The position numbers were made by a program, and so were the translations under genes. A stretch of 64,000 nt of DNA from Flavobacteriales bacterium (GTDB lineage Bacteria > Bacteroidota > Bacteroidia > Flavobacteriales_F > PHOS-HE28). Every line of letters starts with the position of its first letter. The stretch's first letter is position 1. The notes under the pieces are model-generated. The model did no database searches and was not told the origin of the DNA. It worked only from the letters and a program-made list of their open reading frames with translations. Where the stretch lies: positions 496,001-560,000 of the forward strand of contig JADJKO010000001.1 of the NCBI GenBank assembly GCA_016705955.1, in the 5' to 3' direction. Positions 53,568 to 62,861 of this stretch are shown here, in pieces.

Positions 53568-55190
53568 TCACCCCAAGAACGGATACCTGTGATCCGTCGG
53601 CGGAACGAAGGTCTCTTTGATCGTGCGCGGGCTTACCCAGCGGATGAGGTTGAGGTAGCTGCCGGCCTTGTCATTCGTGCCGCTGCCGCGCGCACCACCG
53701 AAAGGCTGCTGACCCACCACTGCACCCGTGGGCTTGTCGTTGATGTAGAAGTTGCCGGCCGCGTGGCGAAGCACCTGCATGGCTTGTTCGATGCTTGCCC
53801 GGTCGTTGCTGATCACCGCACCGGTAAGGGCGTATTCGCCCGTGGCGTCCACGAGTTTCAGCGTGTCCATCCAGCGGTTGGTGCTGTACACGTAGATCGT
53901 CAGCACCGGCCCGAAGATCTCCTCGCACATCGTGATGCTCTTCGGGTCCTTGGTCACAAGCACAGTGGGTTCGATGAAGTAGCCGACCTTCTTGTCGTAT
54001 TTCCCACCAGCGATCACCTGGATGTTCTTCTTGTCCTTTTTCGCAGCATCGATGTAGCCGCTGATCTTGTCGAATGACTTCTCATCGATCACGGCGCCGA
54101 TGAAGTTCGAGAAGTCGCGCGGGTCGCCCATCTTCATGTCAGCGAGATCGGCCAACAATTCCTTCTTCACCGCAGGCCATAGGCTGTCCGGGATGTAGGC
54201 GCGGCTTGCAGCGCTGCACTTCTGGCCTTGGAATTCAAATGCGCCACGGCTCAACGCTGTGGCGACCACCTTCGGGTCGGCGCTGGGGTGCGCGATCACG
54301 AAATCCTTGCCTCCGGTCTCGCCCACGATGCGCGGGTAGCTGCGATAGAGCGGAAGGTTGTTGCCGATGGTCTGCCAGATGTGTCGGAAGACCTTGGTGC
54401 TTCCGGTGAAGTGGATCCCGGCGAAGTCCTTGTGCTTGAAGATGATCTCTCCTGCGGTGGAGCCACTCACATGGATGAGGTTGATCACGCCCGCAGGCAG
54501 TCCCGCCGCCATGAAGACCTCCATGAGCACCTGCGCGCTGTAGCACTGGGTGTCGGCGCACTTCCACACCACGGTGTTGCCCATGAGGGCGCAACTGCTC
54601 GGCAGGTTTCCGGCGATAGCGGTGAAGTTGAACGGCGTGAGCGCGAACACGAAACCCTCAAGTGCGCGGTATTCCAAGCGATTCCAGACGCCCGGTGAAC
54701 TCACGGGCTGGTCCCGGTAGACCTGTTGGGCATAGGCCACATTGAAACGCAGGAAGTCGATGAGTTCACAGGCCGCGTCGATCTCGGCTTGATAACAGTT
54801 CTTGCCTTGCGCCAACATGGTGGCGGCGTTGATGCTGGCCCGGTACGGCCCGCTCAGGAGATCGGCTGCACGCAGGAAGATCGCTGCGCGCTCCTCGAAG
54901 GGCATGTTCTCCCAATCACGCTTGGCCTTGAGTGCTGCATCGATCGCCGCCCGCACATGCTTGCCTTCTCCCAAGTGCGCCGACCCCAAGTTGTGTGCGT
55001 GCTTATGCGGGGGACCCATCCTTCGCAGTTCCTTGGTCTCGATCGCATGACCCGCGATCCACATCGGGGCATCGATCCGGGTGCGCAAGCGACGATCCAT
55101 CTCGGCTTGCAGTTCGGCCCGTTCCGGGGAATCCGGGGCGTAGGACTTCACGGGTTCGTTCTTCGGTACGGGAACGGAGTACTGGCTCAT
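53568..55190 (-). CDS. pruA: 1-pyrroline-5-carboxylate (glutamate semialdehyde) dehydrogenase
   Basis: A 540-residue aldehyde dehydrogenase matching the proline-degradation enzyme PruA, which oxidises glutamate-gamma-semialdehyde to glutamate with NAD. Catalytic glutamate is in IVGETGGKDFVIAHP, the nucleophile cysteine in EFQGQKCSAASRAYIPDS, and the Rossmann segment in HFTGSTKVFRHIW. The family end QQPFGGARGSGTNDKAG is present. It is a stand-alone dehydrogenase; PutA/proline dehydrogenase is not in the window. Confidence 0.95.
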   Translation of the reverse strand: MSQYSVPVPKNEPVKSYAPDSPERAELQAEMDRRLRTRIDAPMWIAGHAIETKELRRMGPPHKHAHNLGSAHLGEGKHVRAAIDAALKAKRDWENMPFEERAAIFLRAADLLSGPYRASINAATMLAQGKNCYQAEIDAACELIDFLRFNVAYAQQVYRDQPVSSPGVWNRLEYRALEGFVFALTPFNFTAIAGNLPSSCALMGNTVVWKCADTQCYSAQVLMEVFMAAGLPAGVINLIHVSGSTAGEIIFKHKDFAGIHFTGSTKVFRHIWQTIGNNLPLYRSYPRIVGETGGKDFVIAHPSADPKVVATALSRGAFEFQGQKCSAASRAYIPDSLWPAVKKELLADLADMKMGDPRDFSNFIGAVIDEKSFDKISGYIDAAKKDKKNIQVIAGGKYDKKVGYFIEPTVLVTKDPKSITMCEEIFGPVLTIYVYSTNRWMDTLKLVDATGEYALTGAVISNDRASIEQAMQVLRHAAGNFYINDKPTGAVVGQQPFGGARGSGTNDKAGSYLNLIRWVSPRTIKETFVPPTDHRYPFLG

Positions 55191-55257
55191 CTACTAAGGA
55201 TTATCGAGTTGCTGTGGGCGATTGCCTGTCCGCCATGTGGCGATGATCTTTCGAGGG

Positions 55258-55265
55258 CGAATTTA
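55258..55265 (-). promoter_or_regulatory. Predicted -7 box, TAAATTCG (minus strand)
   Basis: TAnnTTCG variant on the minus strand, 67 bases before the pruA start codon. Confidence 0.45.
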
Positions 55266-55349
55266 CCAGCGCGGGTTGAAAGGGGGTGTGGATCCCTCGG
55301 ATGGCATGTGCGACGCGATCGCTCACCCACAGGGAATGCCACTACCTGC

Positions 55350-55736
55350 CTAGTTCACCAGGAATGGCGAGGCCAACTGCATGGTCGGGATCTGCACATG
55401 GAACATCAGGCCATCCCGAGCACGCAACATGCGGTAGTTCCCTTCCATGCGCCCGAAACCACTGCGCAGATCGCACGCGCTGCTGTAGCTGAATTCCTCA
55501 CCAGGCGCTAGCACAGGGGTTTCACCCACCACACCCGGGCCGTCCACTTCACGCACCGGTGCAAGGCTGTCGTGGATGGTCCAATGGCGATGGAGCAATT
55601 GGACGGTCTCCTCACTCCGGTTGCTGATGGTGATGCGGTAGCTGAAGATGAACCGGCCGGCCTTCGCGTCACTGTGCGCCTCCTCGTACCGCGCCCGTGC
55701 GGTTATGCGAATGCCGTGTGTCACTGCCGTAGCCAT
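55350..55736 (-). CDS. apaG: ApaG-domain protein
   Basis: A 128-residue ApaG protein, an FN3-like beta-sandwich. Family signatures are FSYRITISNRSEETVQLLHR, HWTIHDS and EEFSYSSACDLRSGFGRMEGNY. The family is linked to cobalt/magnesium resistance in enterics and occurs in some F-box proteins, but the biochemical role is uncertain. It reads alone on the minus strand; CAAGATTA at 55741-55748 (TAATCTTG on the minus strand) is a weak -7 box. Confidence 0.95.
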   Translation of the reverse strand: MATAVTHGIRITARARYEEAHSDAKAGRFIFSYRITISNRSEETVQLLHRHWTIHDSLAPVREVDGPGVVGETPVLAPGEEFSYSSACDLRSGFGRMEGNYRMLRARDGLMFHVQIPTMQLASPFLVN

Positions 55737-55947
55737 GGTGCAAGATTAACGCGCGGCGTGAGAGGATGTGCATGCCGATACCCAACTTCTCGTTGGCGAT
55801 GGCCGGAACTCCGCGTGATGGATCCGGGATCCCCCAGAGCTTCATCGGGTCATCCCTATTCCACATCACGCCTGTGTACAAGTTCGTCGGATCCAGCCGG
55901 ATAGGTTCTTCCAACCGCCCTACCGTTGCAATTCCGAAAGAACACAC

Positions 55948-56982
55948 ATGCGCCATTTTCCACTGCTCGTTGCTTGCTTTTCCGCACTCGCTTCCATTGC
56001 CCAGTACAATGGACCGGAAAGCGTGGAATACGATCCCATTGGTGATCGATATTTCGTGAGCAATACCGGTTCCTCGGTGATCAAAGTGCGCTCTCAAGCT
56101 GGCGTGGTCACGGATTTCGTAGCGGTAAGTCCCGCGCCGTACGGGCTGGAGATCATGGGCGACACGCTCTTCGCGTGCAGCGGTGGAACGGTGAAAGGCT
56201 ACCTCCTCAGCAATGCTTCGTTGGTCTTCAACCGGAACCTCGGCGGTACTTTCCTCAATGGCATCACCACGGACGGCCATTTCCTCTACGTCACCGATTT
56301 CTCCGGCACCAAGATCTTCAAGGTGGATGTGGCCAACAACAGCCACACAACGCTGGTGGCCAACACCGCCGGTACCCCGAATGGAATTGTTTGGGACGAG
56401 GTCGGGCAACGGCTCGTCGTCGTGTTCTGGGGGAGCAACGCGCCCATCAAATCCTATGATCGGAATACCGGCGCCAGCACCACGCTGGTTGCGGGTACCG
56501 GCGTCACGAACATCGACGGGATCACGATCGATTGCTTCGGGAATTTCCTGATCGCTTCCTGGAGTCCGGCTCGCATCACGCGTTATGACCCCTCCTTCGC
56601 GGGCGCCGGAGTGGATGTTGGCGTTCCCGGATTGAACAACCCGGCGGACATCGATTTCGACTTCGTGAACCAGCGCATCTGCATTCCGAATGCGGGAAAC
56701 AACACGGTCACGTTGCACGTGGTGTCCTGCATGATGGGTGTACCGGATGTGCCCAAGGTGCTCGAACTGCGAGCCATTCCGAACCCGACGACCGGACTGA
56801 TCCGGATCGAACCAGCGTTGACACAGAACGAGGGCTACCTGCTGCTCGATGCGCGCGGCCTGCTCATCGGTGGTGGAAGCCTTCGCGCTGGGGCCATGCT
56901 GGATATCAGTGCGCTACCGCGTGGCCTGTATACGATCGAGTTCCCGCGCACACGGCAGCGCATGCGGGTAGTGCTGGACTAG
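55948..56982 (+). CDS. T9SS-exported SMP-30/NHL-type beta-propeller protein
   Basis: A 344-residue protein with a signal peptide (ending ALASIAQ). Residues about 20-265 form a six-bladed propeller of the SMP-30/gluconolactonase or NHL type (PESVEYDPIGDRYFVSNTGS, GTPNGIVWDEVGQRL, NNPADIDFDFVNQRI). The last 75 residues are a T9SS sorting domain (LRAIPNPTTGLIRIE to RGLYTIEF). No lactonase metal set is assured. Likely secreted or surface-attached. Confidence 0.87.
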   Translation: MRHFPLLVACFSALASIAQYNGPESVEYDPIGDRYFVSNTGSSVIKVRSQAGVVTDFVAVSPAPYGLEIMGDTLFACSGGTVKGYLLSNASLVFNRNLGGTFLNGITTDGHFLYVTDFSGTKIFKVDVANNSHTTLVANTAGTPNGIVWDEVGQRLVVVFWGSNAPIKSYDRNTGASTTLVAGTGVTNIDGITIDCFGNFLIASWSPARITRYDPSFAGAGVDVGVPGLNNPADIDFDFVNQRICIPNAGNNTVTLHVVSCMMGVPDVPKVLELRAIPNPTTGLIRIEPALTQNEGYLLLDARGLLIGGGSLRAGAMLDISALPRGLYTIEFPRTRQRMRVVLD

Positions 56983-57088
56983 TTCGAGTCCCCCATTCGA
57001 TCGGAATTGCTTCTTCCGGAATTCGTGAGCGACAGAACGACTGAATACCGACCGCGCCTTCGCATCTTCGCCCACCAACCCAAGCACC

Positions 57089-58591
57089 GTGGCGAGCAAG
57101 ACCCGATCGATCAAGAAAATTCTCGTGGCCAATCGCGGGGAGATCGCCCTACGCGTGATGCGTTCCGCCAGGGAGATGGGGATCGCTACCGTAGCGGTGT
57201 ACTCCGAAGCCGATCGCAATGCGCCCTTCGTGCGTTTTGCCGATGAAGCGGTTTGCATCGGTCCGGCGCCGAGCAAGGAGAGCTACCTCGTCGTGGAGAA
57301 GGTGATCCAGGTCTGCAAGGACCTGAACGTGGATGCGGTCCACCCGGGATATGGATTCCTGAGCGAGAACGGCGAATTCTGTCAAGCCTTGGAGAAAGCC
57401 GGGATGATCTTCATCGGACCCACTGCGCATGCCATGTTGGTCATGGGCGATAAGCTCGCAGCGAAAGCAGCGGTGAAGGATCACGGTGTCCCGTTGGTTC
57501 CCGGAACCGAGGGTGCAGTGAACGGGTTGGATGAAGCGATGAAGGTGGCGGAACGGATCACCTTCCCGATCCTGATCAAAGCGGCAGCCGGTGGCGGCGG
57601 CAAGGGCATGCGCATCGTGGAGAAGGAAAGCGAGTTGAAGGAAGGCCTTGAGCGCGCGATCAGCGAAGCACAGAACGCGTTCGGTGATGGAAGTGTGTTC
57701 ATCGAGAAGTATGTGGCAGGTCCACGGCACATCGAAGTGCAGATCCTGGCGGATACGCATGGCAACACGTGCTACCTGTTCGAGCGCGAATGCAGCGTGC
57801 AACGGCGACACCAGAAGGTGATCGAGGAGGCACCGAGCGCCGTGCTGACCCCCGAACTGCGCAAGCGTATGGGAGAGGCCGCCGTGGCTGTGGCGAAGAG
57901 CGTGGACTATCGCGGCGCGGGCACGGTGGAGTTCCTTTTGGACGAGAAGATGAACTTCTACTTCATGGAGATGAACACCCGCTTGCAGGTGGAGCATCCC
58001 GTGACCGAGATGATCACCGGCCTTGATCTGGTGAAGCTCCAGATCCGCGTGGCGGAAGGGGAGAAGTTGCCATTCAAACAGGGAGACCTGAAGATCCTTG
58101 GCCACGCCGTTGAGGTGCGGGTCTACGCGGAAGATCCGGCGAACAACTTCCTGCCGGACATCGGAACACTCACCACCTACCGTCCACCTCAGGGACCGGG
58201 GATCCGCGTGGACGATGGATTCGAGGAGGGGATGGAGATCCCGATCCATTACGACCCGATGATCGCGAAGCTGATCACGCACGGTGCCACCCGCGAAGAG
58301 GCGATCGATCGTATGGCCCGCGCCATCGACGACTACGCCATCAGCGGTGTGGAGACCACCTTGCCGTTCTGCCGCTTCGTCATGGGGCACCCGGCTTTCC
58401 GGAGCGGGAATTACGACACGCACTTCATCCGGGATCATTTCACCCCGGATGTATTGGAAGGCAAGGACCCCGAAGAACGCAAGGCTGCGGTCCTGGTTGC
58501 TGCACATCTGATGCAGTTCCGCCAAGTGGGCAAACCACAGGAGGCCGGACCGGTGCAAGGCGCAAGTGCTTGGAAACTAAAGCGTCGTTGA
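57089..58591 (+). CDS. accC: Biotin carboxylase (acetyl-CoA carboxylase AccC)
   Basis: A 500-residue ATP-grasp enzyme that carboxylates biotin on its carrier protein. It starts at a GTG (57089), with KKILVANRGEIALRVMRSA from the family. Signature motifs are GGGGKGMRIVEK (ATP-grasp glycine loop), ECSVQRRHQKVIEEAP, the catalytic FMEMNTRLQVEHPVTEMITG and CRFVMGHPAF. It carries no biotinyl domain. accB is not upstream, so it may serve acetyl- or propionyl-CoA carboxylase. Confidence 0.95.
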   Translation: MASKTRSIKKILVANRGEIALRVMRSAREMGIATVAVYSEADRNAPFVRFADEAVCIGPAPSKESYLVVEKVIQVCKDLNVDAVHPGYGFLSENGEFCQALEKAGMIFIGPTAHAMLVMGDKLAAKAAVKDHGVPLVPGTEGAVNGLDEAMKVAERITFPILIKAAAGGGGKGMRIVEKESELKEGLERAISEAQNAFGDGSVFIEKYVAGPRHIEVQILADTHGNTCYLFERECSVQRRHQKVIEEAPSAVLTPELRKRMGEAAVAVAKSVDYRGAGTVEFLLDEKMNFYFMEMNTRLQVEHPVTEMITGLDLVKLQIRVAEGEKLPFKQGDLKILGHAVEVRVYAEDPANNFLPDIGTLTTYRPPQGPGIRVDDGFEEGMEIPIHYDPMIAKLITHGATREEAIDRMARAIDDYAISGVETTLPFCRFVMGHPAFRSGNYDTHFIRDHFTPDVLEGKDPEERKAAVLVAAHLMQFRQVGKPQEAGPVQGASAWKLKRR

Positions 58592-58650
58592 GCGGGTAGA
58601 AAGGACTAATGTGGTCCGACCCGCGTTGTAGCTTCACAGGCGGAAACGCC

Positions 58651-59358
58651 ATGAGCATGCTACGCGCTTTCCTTCTTTCAGCTTTTTTACTGGCCACCGC
58701 CTTTGTGACCCGGGTGCGGGCGCAAAGCGCGGGACCGAACACGGTCTTCAAGGCTGTGGTCATGGATGGGGATACGATACCGAGCGTGGACCTGCACGAG
58801 GCTGTGGTGGAAGGACGATGGACCCCCAAGGACCGACGTGAAGCAGCACGTTACGACCGTCTTACGCGGAATGTCCTGAAGGTCTATCCCTATGCCCATG
58901 TCACCCGCGAACTCCTCAGTGAGTACCAACGGGATCTCACCCTCATCCGGCGCGCCGGGGACCAGGACCTCTATGTGAAACTTGCCGAAGCAGAGCTTCG
59001 AGCCGAATTCGAGGCGGAGGTGAAGGACCTCACCGGTAGCCAAGGGCGGGTATTGGTGAAGCTCATCGATCGTGAAACGGGCCGAACCTCTTACGACCTG
59101 GTGAAACAACTGCGGGGTGGGTTCACGGCCTTTATATGGCAGGGTATGGCCCGGCTCTTCGGGCAGGATCTTCGAAGCACGTATGATGCGGATGGCGAGG
59201 ACCGTATGATCGAGGTGGTGGTGCAGCGGATCGAACGCGGAGACCTGGTCGCTGCGGTGCGTTCTGCACGAACGGCCAGTGCGCAGGCCCGCCTTACCAA
59301 ACGGAAGGCACGCTTGTACAAGCGGTACGGCATTGAATCGCCCCAAGCGGATCTTTGA
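58651..59358 (+). CDS. DUF4294 exported protein
   Basis: A 235-residue protein from ATG 58651, with a signal peptide (MSMLRAFLLSAFLLATAF, ending VRAQ). The DUF4294 region (about residues 30-185) includes VVMDGDTIPSVDLHEAVV, YDRLTRNVLKVYPYA and RGGFTAFIWQGMARLFG, conserved in Bacteroidota. A basic C-terminal tail follows. Function unknown. It follows accC by 59 bases and may share a transcript. Confidence 0.88.
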   Translation: MSMLRAFLLSAFLLATAFVTRVRAQSAGPNTVFKAVVMDGDTIPSVDLHEAVVEGRWTPKDRREAARYDRLTRNVLKVYPYAHVTRELLSEYQRDLTLIRRAGDQDLYVKLAEAELRAEFEAEVKDLTGSQGRVLVKLIDRETGRTSYDLVKQLRGGFTAFIWQGMARLFGQDLRSTYDADGEDRMIEVVVQRIERGDLVAAVRSARTASAQARLTKRKARLYKRYGIESPQADL

Positions 59359-59379
59359 TCTTGTGGCCAAGAGGGTCGT

Positions 59380-59871
59380 CTAGAACGACAACTCCATCAC
59401 GTGATCATCCATCACGTAGCCTTGTCCGATGTCGATCACTTCGTTACGTAAGATCCGGAATCCTTGGCGCTGATACCAGTGCCTTGCGAGGTTGAAGCGG
59501 TTCACGTTCAGTTCGATCGCCGTATCCCCCGCGTTCTTCGCCGCTTCGATCACCGCATTCAGGAGTGCATACCCGGCGCCCGAGCCATGCAGTTCGGGTA
59601 GGACGTAGAGCTTGTGTAAGCGCGTCGATCGAGAAGTTCCGTAGTGATGCTCGAAACCCGCGAAGCCGATCGGGCGATCATCCTTCGTGCAGATGAAAAA
59701 TTGATGTCCTTGACGTAGCTGCTCATGCAGGACCGGGATCGAATACATGCGGTCGAGCATGTATGCGAGCTGGTCAGTGGATAGTATGCTCGCATACACG
59801 ACGGGCCATGTCCGGTGCGCGATGTCGTGGATCACGCCGAGTTCATCCGCCGTGCATTCCTTGATGATCAT
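59380..59871 (-). CDS. GNAT acetyltransferase
   Basis: A 163-residue GCN5-related N-acetyltransferase. Acetyl-CoA binding is in LYVLPELHGSGAGYALLNAV (Q/RxxGxG/A type), with ELNVNRFNLARHWYQRQGFR near the end, the usual motif B. The substrate is unknown. It lies just downstream of the glycan operon on the same strand, 49 bases after its last gene, and may or may not belong to it. Confidence 0.9.
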   Translation of the reverse strand: MIIKECTADELGVIHDIAHRTWPVVYASILSTDQLAYMLDRMYSIPVLHEQLRQGHQFFICTKDDRPIGFAGFEHHYGTSRSTRLHKLYVLPELHGSGAGYALLNAVIEAAKNAGDTAIELNVNRFNLARHWYQRQGFRILRNEVIDIGQGYVMDDHVMELSF

Positions 59872-59920
59872 TCCTCTGGCCCGATCGGCACAGCAACGAC
59901 ATGTTCACTTCGGCCATGCA

Positions 59921-61586
59921 TCACCTCTTCTCCTTGTAAACCACGAACACGTTCTCATGCATGGTCTCCCAGATGTTCAGGACGGCGATCCTATCCACGT
60001 GGAAGCCGATCCGCTGGAACTCGACCAGATCGTCCAAATAGCCCACCGCATAGTTCGTTGTGGTGTCCTCGATCGCCATGCGTTCCAATACCGGCCATTG
60101 ATCATTGTAACCTCCAGGTAACACATAGGGGTTCAGTCTCGGAACGATGTCGTTGTACGTGCGGAAGCCCATGGATGCCGCACCTATGAACACTGCGCCG
60201 TCATAGCTCCGTAGCGAGTGCATGAAGTCCGCGTAAGCATACTCTCTTTCAATGATCATGGATCGCACGGAGTTCCACGTTCCGGGGACAAGCAGGAAGC
60301 ACAAGACCCATCGCGCATTCCACCAGGACGCTGGCTCCATCGCCCTTCGGAAAAGCAAAAGTGCCATGACCAGCAGGGTGATCGCGATCCCGGGAATGAG
60401 CGCGGGTTGCACCAGTGCTGAAAGGAAACTCGCGTTCTTCTGGTAGAACAGGATCTGTCCGAGGACCCCGGTGATCAGGATCAGGGCCAAGGTCCACCTG
60501 ATCCATCGACCACGGACCGACCGGGGATCCGCCCCTGATGAATGTTCGAAACTCCCGGCGATCACCAAGAGCGCAAGGGGAAGAAGGATGACCAACTTGC
60601 GGGTGGGATAGTCGTTGATGAACGCGGTTTGTGCGAAGAATACGATCGTGAACGCGGCAACGATGATCAACGCTGGCGACCACCTGCGCAGCGATCGACG
60701 GAACAGAAAGAATACGCTTCCAAGGAAGATCAGCAACAACGCCGGGTCCAGGCGGAAGATGTTGGCCTGCACCGTGTTGTACAGGTTCAGGAGGAGACCC
60801 AAAGGGGACAGGCTAACACGGTGTTGGAAATTGTCTTTGGCCACAGCGCTTTGTGCGAGTTCATTGTAGCCCTGCAACCAAATGAGTCCGAGCAGGAGCG
60901 TGATGCCTGCAACAACGCCGATGACGTGAACGGACACCAACTTGATCGATCGCTTGACGCCGCTACCTGTCCGGAGCGTGATCAACGCGATCGCCAACCA
61001 ACACGCAGGTAGTATGAACGCATTCGTCGGGTAGGTGAGAAGGACGAGAAGCGCGCTTCCGGCTCCATGCAGAAAGACTCTGCGTACGCTGGGCTCCTTT
61101 TCCAAGGTCCGGGACAGCCAGAGCATGGTGATCAGCATCATGGTCATGCGCGCGCATCGTCGGTTCCACCATGATGCTGGCGAAGCCGAAGGATAGGTCG
61201 CTCACCATGATCAACGGCAGGACATTCAGCAGTATGCGATCCGTAGTGATCCGCGAGAGCAGCGCGTGGAAGCACAGCAGCGCGACCAAGGCGAACAGGA
61301 CCGATCCCATACGCAAGCCCATGTAATTGTCGCCGAACGCCACCAGCCCGAGGTAGGTCCCCACGTTCGTGATGGTGGGGATCCCGGTGATCCGGAACGG
61401 GTGATCCACGAATGCATCTCCGCGCTCGTACAGGTCGTAGGCGGGGAAGACATAGAAGCCTTCGTCCTTCGGGAGGTAGTCGGTGAGGTCCCGAACAGGC
61501 GGGTCGATGTCGATCACCAGCAAGCGCAAGAGCGTGATCAGCACGGCAAGCAGAAGTCCGGGTGGGGTGGACCGGAGCCAACTCAT
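59921..61586 (-). pseudogene. Polytopic glycosyltransferase-like membrane protein, frameshifted
   Basis: The frame from 61586 (MSWLRSTPPGLLLAVLITLL) reads DEGFYVFPAYDLYERGDAF to IMVEPTMRA and then leaves frame in a GCGCGCGC run at 61148-61155. The remaining 400 residues (TMMLITMLWLSRTLEKE to FVVYKEKR) continue in another frame to 59921. One intact protein of about 555 residues would result, with about eleven membrane helices and an acidic first periplasmic loop (RDLTDYLPKDEG), like GT39/GT83 (ArnT-like) transferases. It overlaps wecE by four bases, so it is the last gene of the glycan operon, likely moving a sugar from a polyprenyl-linked donor. Confidence 0.82.
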
Positions 61587-62722
61587 GGCATCACCACATC
61601 GATCACATCACAGATCCGGTCCACGTCCTGGTCCGTAAGGTCCGCGAAGAGTGGAAGCCGGACCAAGCGGTCTGAAAGCGCATCGCAGTATTGGAGCACG
61701 CGACCATCGTGCTTGGCGCTGTAGAACGGACTCCGATGCAGTCCCTGATAGTGGAACACCGCCATGATGCCGCATTCCTTCAACCCTTCGATCAACCGTG
61801 TTCGGGTAGCCAGATCCCGGCAGACCAGATAGTAGACGTGCGCGTTGTTCGTCGCATCGGCAGGGATGACCGGTGTGGAGAAATGCCCACGCGCCTGAAG
61901 CGGTTGCAACCTGCGGTGATAGTGTTCCCAGATCGCGCAGCGCCTCCCTTGGATCGTATCCAAGGCTTCCAATTGCGCAAAGAGGAACGCAGCCGTGATC
62001 TCACTGGGCAGGAAGGAACTTCCCACATCCACCCAGCCGTACTTGTCCACTTGACCACGGAAGAAGGCGGACCGGTTCGTGCCCTTCTCCCAGATGATCT
62101 CGGCGCGTTGCACGAAACGCTCATCGTTGATCACCAACATGCCGCCCTCGCCGGAGATGATGTTCTTGGTCTCGTGGAAGGAGAACGTGGAAAGATGGCC
62201 GATGCGACCGAGCGGAACGGGGTCCTTGCCCTTGGGTCGATACCTAGCATCCACTGCGTGTGCTGCATCCTCCACCACGAACAGGCCGCGGCGTTCCGCG
62301 ATGGACATGATCGTATCCATATCACACGCCACACCGCCGTAGTGTACCACCACGATCGCTTTTGTGCGTGGTGTGATCAACGCCTCGATCGCTGCGGCAT
62401 CCATGTTCGGATGGTCAGGCAGACTGTCCACGAACACGATGCGCGCACCGCGCAACACGAAGGCATTCGCAGTGGACACGAATGTGAAAGCAGGCATGAT
62501 CACCTCATCACCTTCCTTGATGTTCAGCAGAAGCGCAGCCATTTCCAACGCATCCGTGCAGCTATGCGTGAGCAAGCATGAGCGGAATCCATAGCGCTTT
62601 TGGAAGAACGCATGGCACAAAGCGGTGTACTTGCCGTTGCCGGAGATCTTGCCGGTGGCGACCGCATCCTGTATGAAGCCGATCTCCTTGCCGGTGAGAT
62701 GTGGTCGGTTGAAAGGGATCAT
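61583..62722 (-). CDS. wecE: dTDP-4-amino-4,6-dideoxy-galactose transaminase (WecE/RffA-like)
   Basis: A 379-residue DegT/DnrJ/EryC1 PLP-dependent sugar aminotransferase. It opens MIPFNRPHLTGKEIGFIQDA, the WecE/RffA signature. PLP contacts: SCTDALEMAALLL, the aspartate in VVEDAAHAVDARY and the Schiff-base lysine in TFSFHETKNIISGEGGM. It converts dTDP-4-keto-6-deoxy-glucose to dTDP-4-amino-4,6-dideoxy-galactose. ATG 62720-62722 is chosen over an upstream ATG at 62782. Its neighbour WecD supports the N-acetylfucosamine assignment. Confidence 0.92.
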   Translation of the reverse strand: MIPFNRPHLTGKEIGFIQDAVATGKISGNGKYTALCHAFFQKRYGFRSCLLTHSCTDALEMAALLLNIKEGDEVIMPAFTFVSTANAFVLRGARIVFVDSLPDHPNMDAAAIEALITPRTKAIVVVHYGGVACDMDTIMSIAERRGLFVVEDAAHAVDARYRPKGKDPVPLGRIGHLSTFSFHETKNIISGEGGMLVINDERFVQRAEIIWEKGTNRSAFFRGQVDKYGWVDVGSSFLPSEITAAFLFAQLEALDTIQGRRCAIWEHYHRRLQPLQARGHFSTPVIPADATNNAHVYYLVCRDLATRTRLIEGLKECGIMAVFHYQGLHRSPFYSAKHDGRVLQYCDALSDRLVRLPLFADLTDQDVDRICDVIDVVMP

Positions 62723-62861
62723 CGGCAACGAAATTGGGAACAATAACAGGACAGTGCGTCGAAGGTGCGGTGAACGACGCACATGATGCGGACCCGATCA
62801 AGTGCGCCAAGGATCCGTGACGAACCCCGATGGAACGCCGCATTCGCGCATGATCGGCCGG

